Origin: Sarcocystis neurona
Lineage: Eukaryota; Apicomplexa; Conoidasida; Eucoccidiorida; Sarcocystidae
Direction of reading: 5' to 3'
Length of the DNA: 64,000 nucleotides
Assembly (NCBI GenBank): GCA_000727475.1
Contig: KL647294.1
Coordinates: 21,786 to 85,785 of the forward strand
Both the position numbers and the translations under genes were made by a program. How positions within the stretch are numbered: position 1 is the first letter of the stretch; every line of letters starts with the position of its first letter. The notes under the pieces are model-generated. The model ran no database searches. It had not been told where the DNA came from and worked only from the letters and a program-made list of their open reading frames with translations. This document shows positions 59,536 to 64,000 of this stretch, in pieces.

Positions 59536-60737
59536 AACAACCCCACTTCCGCTATAGATACGTACATATACATATATTTATACATATATATATATATACA
59601 TGTATAGATACGTACATCTACTTATCTGCCCATCTACCTATCTATCTATTCTATCTTATCTGAAGCGCAGAAATGGCTGGACAGCCGGTTTCCTTCTACA
59701 TATGCGTGTGTACACACACACATACACACACCTGCCCATACAAGCGAGCAGCGAATCCTGGAAGGACGGTGGTGCGCACCACAGAGAGACACGGACTTCT
59801 CCGTTTGTGACGCACGTACAGACAGCAAGGGGCAATGACAGAAGCAGGGGCGACTGCACGTGACGCTGATATTGCAAGGACGCTTTTGCCTGCATTCCAC
59901 CGGGATCGCCTATCGCAGAACAGGAAGTTCGCACACGCTTCCATCAGCAGCAGCAATACAGTCTGAGGAACTCCTGCTGAAGTGGAGGCACGGTGCACGC
60001 AGCAGAAAAAGCAGCAGCAGAAAAAGCAGCAGCGAAAAAGAGCACCAGCAGCGATAGCAGCAACAGCGAGTGGCAGTGCGAGCACACCGCAGCACCGAAG
60101 CAGCGGCAGAACGCCGCTAGCAGAAAAAAGAGAACCTTGAGAGGGGACTGCATGCGGCCCTCTGCTACCTGTGAATTACACCGCAGCAGGGAGACGCATG
60201 CGTGCACGCAAGTATGCATCAGGAGCAGAAGCAGGAGCACCAGCAACGTCTTGTTCCGCGCTGAAGCGATTTCACCGACGGAGATGTGTGCAGTGCACGT
60301 TCCTGCATGCAGGCAGGAACCTCTGCACGCCCACATACAGCAAAGAGCCACAGCCACAGCAGAGAAAGGGTCACAGCCGCAGCAGAGAGAGTGCCACAGC
60401 CGCAGCAGGGAGACAGCTACAGCTGCAGCAGGGAGACAGTCACGGCTGCAGCAGGGAGACAGCCACAGCTGCAGCAGGCGTGAGTTTCTCAAGAAGCCCC
60501 TGGGTACACGAGACGCTTGTTTCATATGTCCTCAAGCCTCGCGTTCACAAGGAAGTGCTGCACGGGCGCACGTATACAAATATAAATGTAAATATATATA
60601 TATATACATGAGTGCTGCATGCGTGTACACACCGGCGTACAGAGATAGAGAGAGAGGAGTAGAGGCAGAGCGAGAAAAGGGACGTGGTTCAGGTGTTGTA
60701 TCGGAAAAGCAGCAAATTTGTGATATAGGCACTCTCA
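59536..60737. other. Intervening DNA with CAG minisatellite
   Basis: Microsatellites at 59,565-59,660 and 60,590-60,607. CAG-rich at 59,945-60,480, including the 23-bp array. Open frames on both strands are repeat-driven. Confidence 0.4.
60338..60480. repeat. 23-bp tandem array, about six units
   Basis: Units of the form cagggagacag then ycacrgctg then cag repeat with an exact 23-base spacing (unit marks at 60,360, 60,383, 60,406, 60,429, 60,452 and 60,475). Because 23 is not a multiple of three, the array shifts frame at each unit and is unlikely to have been kept as coding sequence. Confidence 0.9.
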
Positions 60738-60738
60738 C

Positions 60739-61343
60739 CGTAGATCCGCAGAAAAGGCAGCAACCTCTGGGGCAGGGAAGACGTCGTCCCAGGGAAATTC
60801 TTCGCTTTCTTCGACAGAAAAAAGTCGCGTCTCTGCCGCTGTAGCACCACCCGCACGAGCAGCAGCGCCTTCAAACTTGCCTGCCTCAGACGACGAACCA
60901 CCCTCAGCAGCGTATGGCGGCGTCGTTGTAGCTGCTGGCCTTGCCGCCGCTGTTGCTGGCGGACCGCCAGCTGCAGCAGGACCACATCGCTGTCCCTCCT
61001 CCTTTCCCTTCTCCCGGCTCTGCTGTCTTTTCTCGCAGCTGCTGCTCCTGTCGTTGTTGCTTCTGCTGCTCGCGCTGCCGCTACTCGCGCTGCCGCTGCT
61101 GGCGCTGCTGCGGGTGGCGATGCTGCTGGTGGCGCTGCTGCTGGTGGCGCTGCTGCCGCTGGCGCTGCTGCTGCTGGTGGCGCTGCTGCTCCTGGTAGCG
61201 CTGCTGCTGCTGCTGTCCGGCGCTGCAGACCTCGAGCCGGCCTCCCGCAAAGAAGCAGGCAGCAGCAGCGGCTTCGCAAGGATGACGTCGCGAGAATACT
61301 GCATGCGAAGAAGGTAGTCTTCGTGTACCCGCCGAATAATCGC
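60739..61343 (-). CDS. Internal exon of an unidentified protein
   Basis: A clear minus-strand exon: acceptor tttgtgtgttgcag, then a phase-0 frame beginning AIIRRVHEDYLLRMQYSRDV, and ending with donor g|gtgagag in phase 2. It gives 201 codons: a charged start, a Ser/Ala/Thr repeat region from CTG/CAG codons, then an acidic end with EESEEFPWDDVFPAPEV. I do not recognise the protein. A possible upstream exon with donor gtaagt lies at about 61,610-61,506, but its open frame does not join in phase; it could be untranslated, with translation starting at the Met in LLRMQYS. It may belong to the same gene as the islands at 56.6-59.5 kb. Confidence 0.5.
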
Positions 61344-61349
61344 CTGCAA

Positions 61350-61935
61350 CACACAAATACATATGCATAGAGACGTGACGGTCTCGACCTTTGTACAGCG
61401 AACTTCATACATACTAAGACAAACGCACCAGGTCCACTTACACATATATACACATACACACGTATAGACGCCTGTTAATCGGCTGCAGGAGCTGCATCCC
61501 ACTTACCGGTTGCTGCGTGCATCACAGTGGCCCGGTGCCGCGGCACCTCACAACCACCTGCTGCGTCTCCCCAACATCTGTCCGCCTTTTGACTCGGGAA
61601 GAAGCTGCGTCTATCTAAGAGAGAGATGTACTCATCCATCTACGCCTGCAGCGGCTTTGCTGGCAGACGGTCGAGGCCGTCGCTCGCCATGCAACAGCCA
61701 GACCGCGTCCCACAATTTCACATGGGGAACACAAGGCAGGGTAGCAGCATGTGTCTCCCGACCCGCCTTAGCACCGCGACATGCATGCATGCAGACACTC
61801 CCCACGCCAACATACAAACATATAGATTTGCACGTCTGCAGGGAGAATCATCGTGAAGCGCTCTCTCTACGCATGTCATAACAAATCCCTACACAGTGGC
61901 GTATACACGAATAAATCTACACATTTATCTACATA
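61350..61935. other. 5' flank of the minus-strand exon, no secure gene
   Basis: Contains a good minus-strand donor (accg|gtaagtgg, at about 61,506). Before it on that strand is an open frame reading FFPSQKADRCWGDAAGGCEV. It might be a first exon or untranslated leader of the gene at 60,739-61,343. Confidence 0.3.
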
Positions 61936-61938
61936 TGG

Positions 61939-62265
61939 ACATGGAGACACCCGGCCTCTATAGCCGTCCACAGCAACGCTGTATGGAGGTGTCCTTCAAC
62001 ACACCCGTTTATATATGCATGTACTATTTACACATACATATATATACGTGGGAAAAACAGGCCTGTACATCCCTTCACACCAACAGTGTACGTAGGTGTC
62101 CTTGTACACGCACATATATATATATATATAAGGATGTAGTATCTATGTACACATTTAGATGCATACCATATATATATGTATGTATATACATATACATGGA
62201 GAAGACAGGCCTGTGTCTCCTTCCACACCAACGCTGTATGCAGATGTCCTTGGACACGCATACAT
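61939..62265. repeat. Three-copy minisatellite with TA spacers
   Basis: A unit of about 65-70 bases (catggaga, caggcctgt, then ccacaccaacgctgta, then gtccttg, acacgca) occurs at about 61,939, 62,047 and 62,195. The copies are separated by TA-rich spacers of differing length. Confidence 0.8.
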
Positions 62266-63390
62266 ATATATATTTATAGACAGCTACACACGTACACACA
62301 CGTGCATGCATTTGCATGCCCAGAGAGACGATGAGATGCATCAACATAGGTATATAAAAAAATGGTACAGAATGTTCGAGACTGTACGCCACGGTGTGAA
62401 ACTTGCCCCGGGTCGTTTTCTCTGGCTGACAGAAAAAAAGTGCGAGCAACTTCTTCGAGGCGCATGCGTTCTCAGGCATACATGCATTGGGAAGGTGGAT
62501 ACTCGAAGGCAGAGACGGTCTACATACATATACAATCGTTCACACATACATATATGCGTGTATATCAACGTGTCCATAAGTCTGTCCATATATATATATA
62601 TATATCTTGATACGGAGTGATACACTGCTAGAGTGGAAAAGGTATACCTGATAAGCGGCAGGATCGACGACTCCCTGTTAATAGAGAACAACACGTCGAT
62701 AAGAGGCGACCACTTTTTAGGCGACCACTTTTTCTCTTCTCTGTCTGTCAGTCTCTGCGTACCTACGTGTGTCAGAGAGCGAGAGATGAAGCTTGTACGG
62801 GCGCATCGGGTATATTCATGCAAAGGTACAAGTGAAGCAGTGGAGACACTCATATAATATACGGAGACATACACAAGCAGCTCTATCTCTACGTCTCTCC
62901 AGATATATATATATATATGTACATGTATATATGTGAAACGTGTATATAAACAGAGGTATATCAATGCCTGGGCGAGGACCCACGTATATATGTGAAACGT
63001 ATATATAAACAGAGGTATATCAAAGCCTGGGCGAGGAGCGACCTCGTGATTTGTGTTTGCTTCGAGCGTCAGAGGGGCCCCCCACGTCTCCTTCGGTAAG
63101 GCGACACAGTACATCTGTAGGTATAGATGTATGTACCAGCACGTCTCCCCGTATAGCAAGTACGAATATACGTCTACATGTATATATCTATACGTCGAAA
63201 CACATGCATGCTTGTCTACAATATATGCACGTCCGTCTATCTATCTACACGTATGTATATGCAACAGTGACAAGAGAGGGACAGGGACGGACAGAGAGAG
63301 ATACAGCAAGAAACGCGGATAACAGCTACACGAGAGTGTATATATATATGTATATATACATATATATGCATGTGTGTGAGCCCGAGAACT
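62266..63390. other. Microsatellite-rich DNA without a gene
   Basis: TA runs at 62,588-62,606, 62,903-62,918 and 63,340-63,368, with other short repeats. The minus frame at 62,341-63,159 (272 codons) crosses the microsatellites and the 59-bp duplication and looks repeat-driven. Confidence 0.45.
62925..63040. repeat. 59-bp tandem duplication
   Basis: Two adjacent units, from about 62,925 and 62,984, share gtatatatgtgaaacg, tatataaacagaggtatatc and gcctgggcgagga, with only a few differences. Confidence 0.9.
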
Positions 63391-63439
63391 TATTATGTTC
63401 GAGAGTCTAATAACAGAGGGCGGAAGAGAAAACGGTAGG

Positions 63440-63780
63440 ACATGCTGCTGCTCCTCACGCGTGCTGCGTGCAGCCTGCAGCGTGCGCGAGAGTGCGGTGT
63501 ACGTACACCCCGCGCACGAGCAGACGTCCCCCGACATTTCTTCTTCTTCGGGGACGGGGAGACTCCCCTCCAACTCCCCGAGTTCCCTCTGCTCGTCTCT
63601 TCGCTCTGCCGGTCCTCCTCATCAACTCTGCGCGGCCGCCACGCGCGCTTCCCCTTCGCCAGCGAGGATGTGCGCGAGGAGGCACACACACATATACACG
63701 GGCACATGCGCCCACCAACGTCGACGCAGAGAAGTTGCAGGGGAGATTCACGTACACCCACGAGTAGCCCTGGGAAGGGG
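63440..63780 (+). other. Exon-like GC-rich island, unidentified
   Basis: GC-rich DNA between microsatellites, as exons are elsewhere here. A plus frame includes PLQLPEFPLLVSSLCRSSS then RFPFASEDVREEA. Minus frames are Arg/Gly-rich. Strand and splice sites are not resolved. Confidence 0.22.
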
Positions 63781-63889
63781 AACACGTCCGAAGAAGAAAG
63801 TCACAAGTTTTTACACACTAGTGTATACACACACCGGCACGCAGTGCATCAATAAGGAAAAGGCGAGACAAAGAAAAAGATACGTATAT

Positions 63890-63944
63890 GTGTGTGTATA
63901 TATATATATATATAAAGAGAGAGACAGATATATACACAGTATAC

Positions 63945-63975
<31 letters not shown>

Positions 63976-63978
63976 ATG
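63890..63978. repeat. TA microsatellite cluster
   Basis: Runs of TA at 63,897-63,914 and 63,945-63,977, broken by a short GA-rich piece; it continues toward the window end. Confidence 0.92.
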
Positions 63979-64000
63979 AATAGTATACATAAATACATAC

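Overview
The window is nuclear DNA of an apicomplexan parasite, most probably a coccidian of the Eimeria type. The grounds are the dense CAG/CTG trinucleotide tracts that put runs of Gln, Ser, Ala or Leu into proteins, long spliceosomal introns full of TATA, ACAT and CA microsatellites, GT-AG splice sites, and alternation of repeat-rich blocks with bland feature-poor blocks. Two assembly gaps (N runs) sit exactly inside a CA and a TA microsatellite. There are no operons, ribosome-binding sites, CRISPR arrays or recognisable RNA genes.

Layout. 1-10,990: feature-poor DNA with no intact gene. It holds two diverged 2.7-kb direct copies of one element, a short inverted third fragment, and a decayed stretch faintly like retroelement RNase H. 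11,000-15,090: a CA microsatellite with a gap, then CAG-rich and pyrimidine-rich DNA with no secure gene. 15,092-21,978 (+): a four-exon gene for ribose-phosphate pyrophosphokinase (PRPP synthetase), the best identified gene here, with a 400-residue N-terminal extension. 21,979-29,199: a TA microsatellite with a gap, bland DNA and a 257-bp tandem duplication. 29,200-43,135 (-): a very large gene of at least four exons encoding a beta-propeller protein swollen by amino-acid repeats. The order of its motifs and a closing CPLC motif resemble the TFIIIC 90-kDa subunit (GTF3C4). 43,200-50,200: CAG-dense DNA with exon-like islands whose strand cannot be settled. 50,200-56,590: microsatellites, minisatellites and unassigned DNA. 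56,591-61,343 (-): exon-like islands; two of them splice in phase into a longin-like segment resembling adaptor-complex medium subunits. 61,350-64,000: microsatellites and two families of tandem minisatellites.

The genes do not form a shared pathway: one supplies PRPP for nucleotide synthesis, one is probably tied to RNA polymerase III transcription, and one may act in vesicle coats. I found no convincing new biological system. The most useful results are the exon models, the probable TFIIIC90-like gene, the decayed duplicated element, and a set of minisatellites not explained by simple microsatellites. Because CAG/CTG tracts are open in several frames on both strands, most long reading frames at 34-49 kb opposite the large gene are artefacts.
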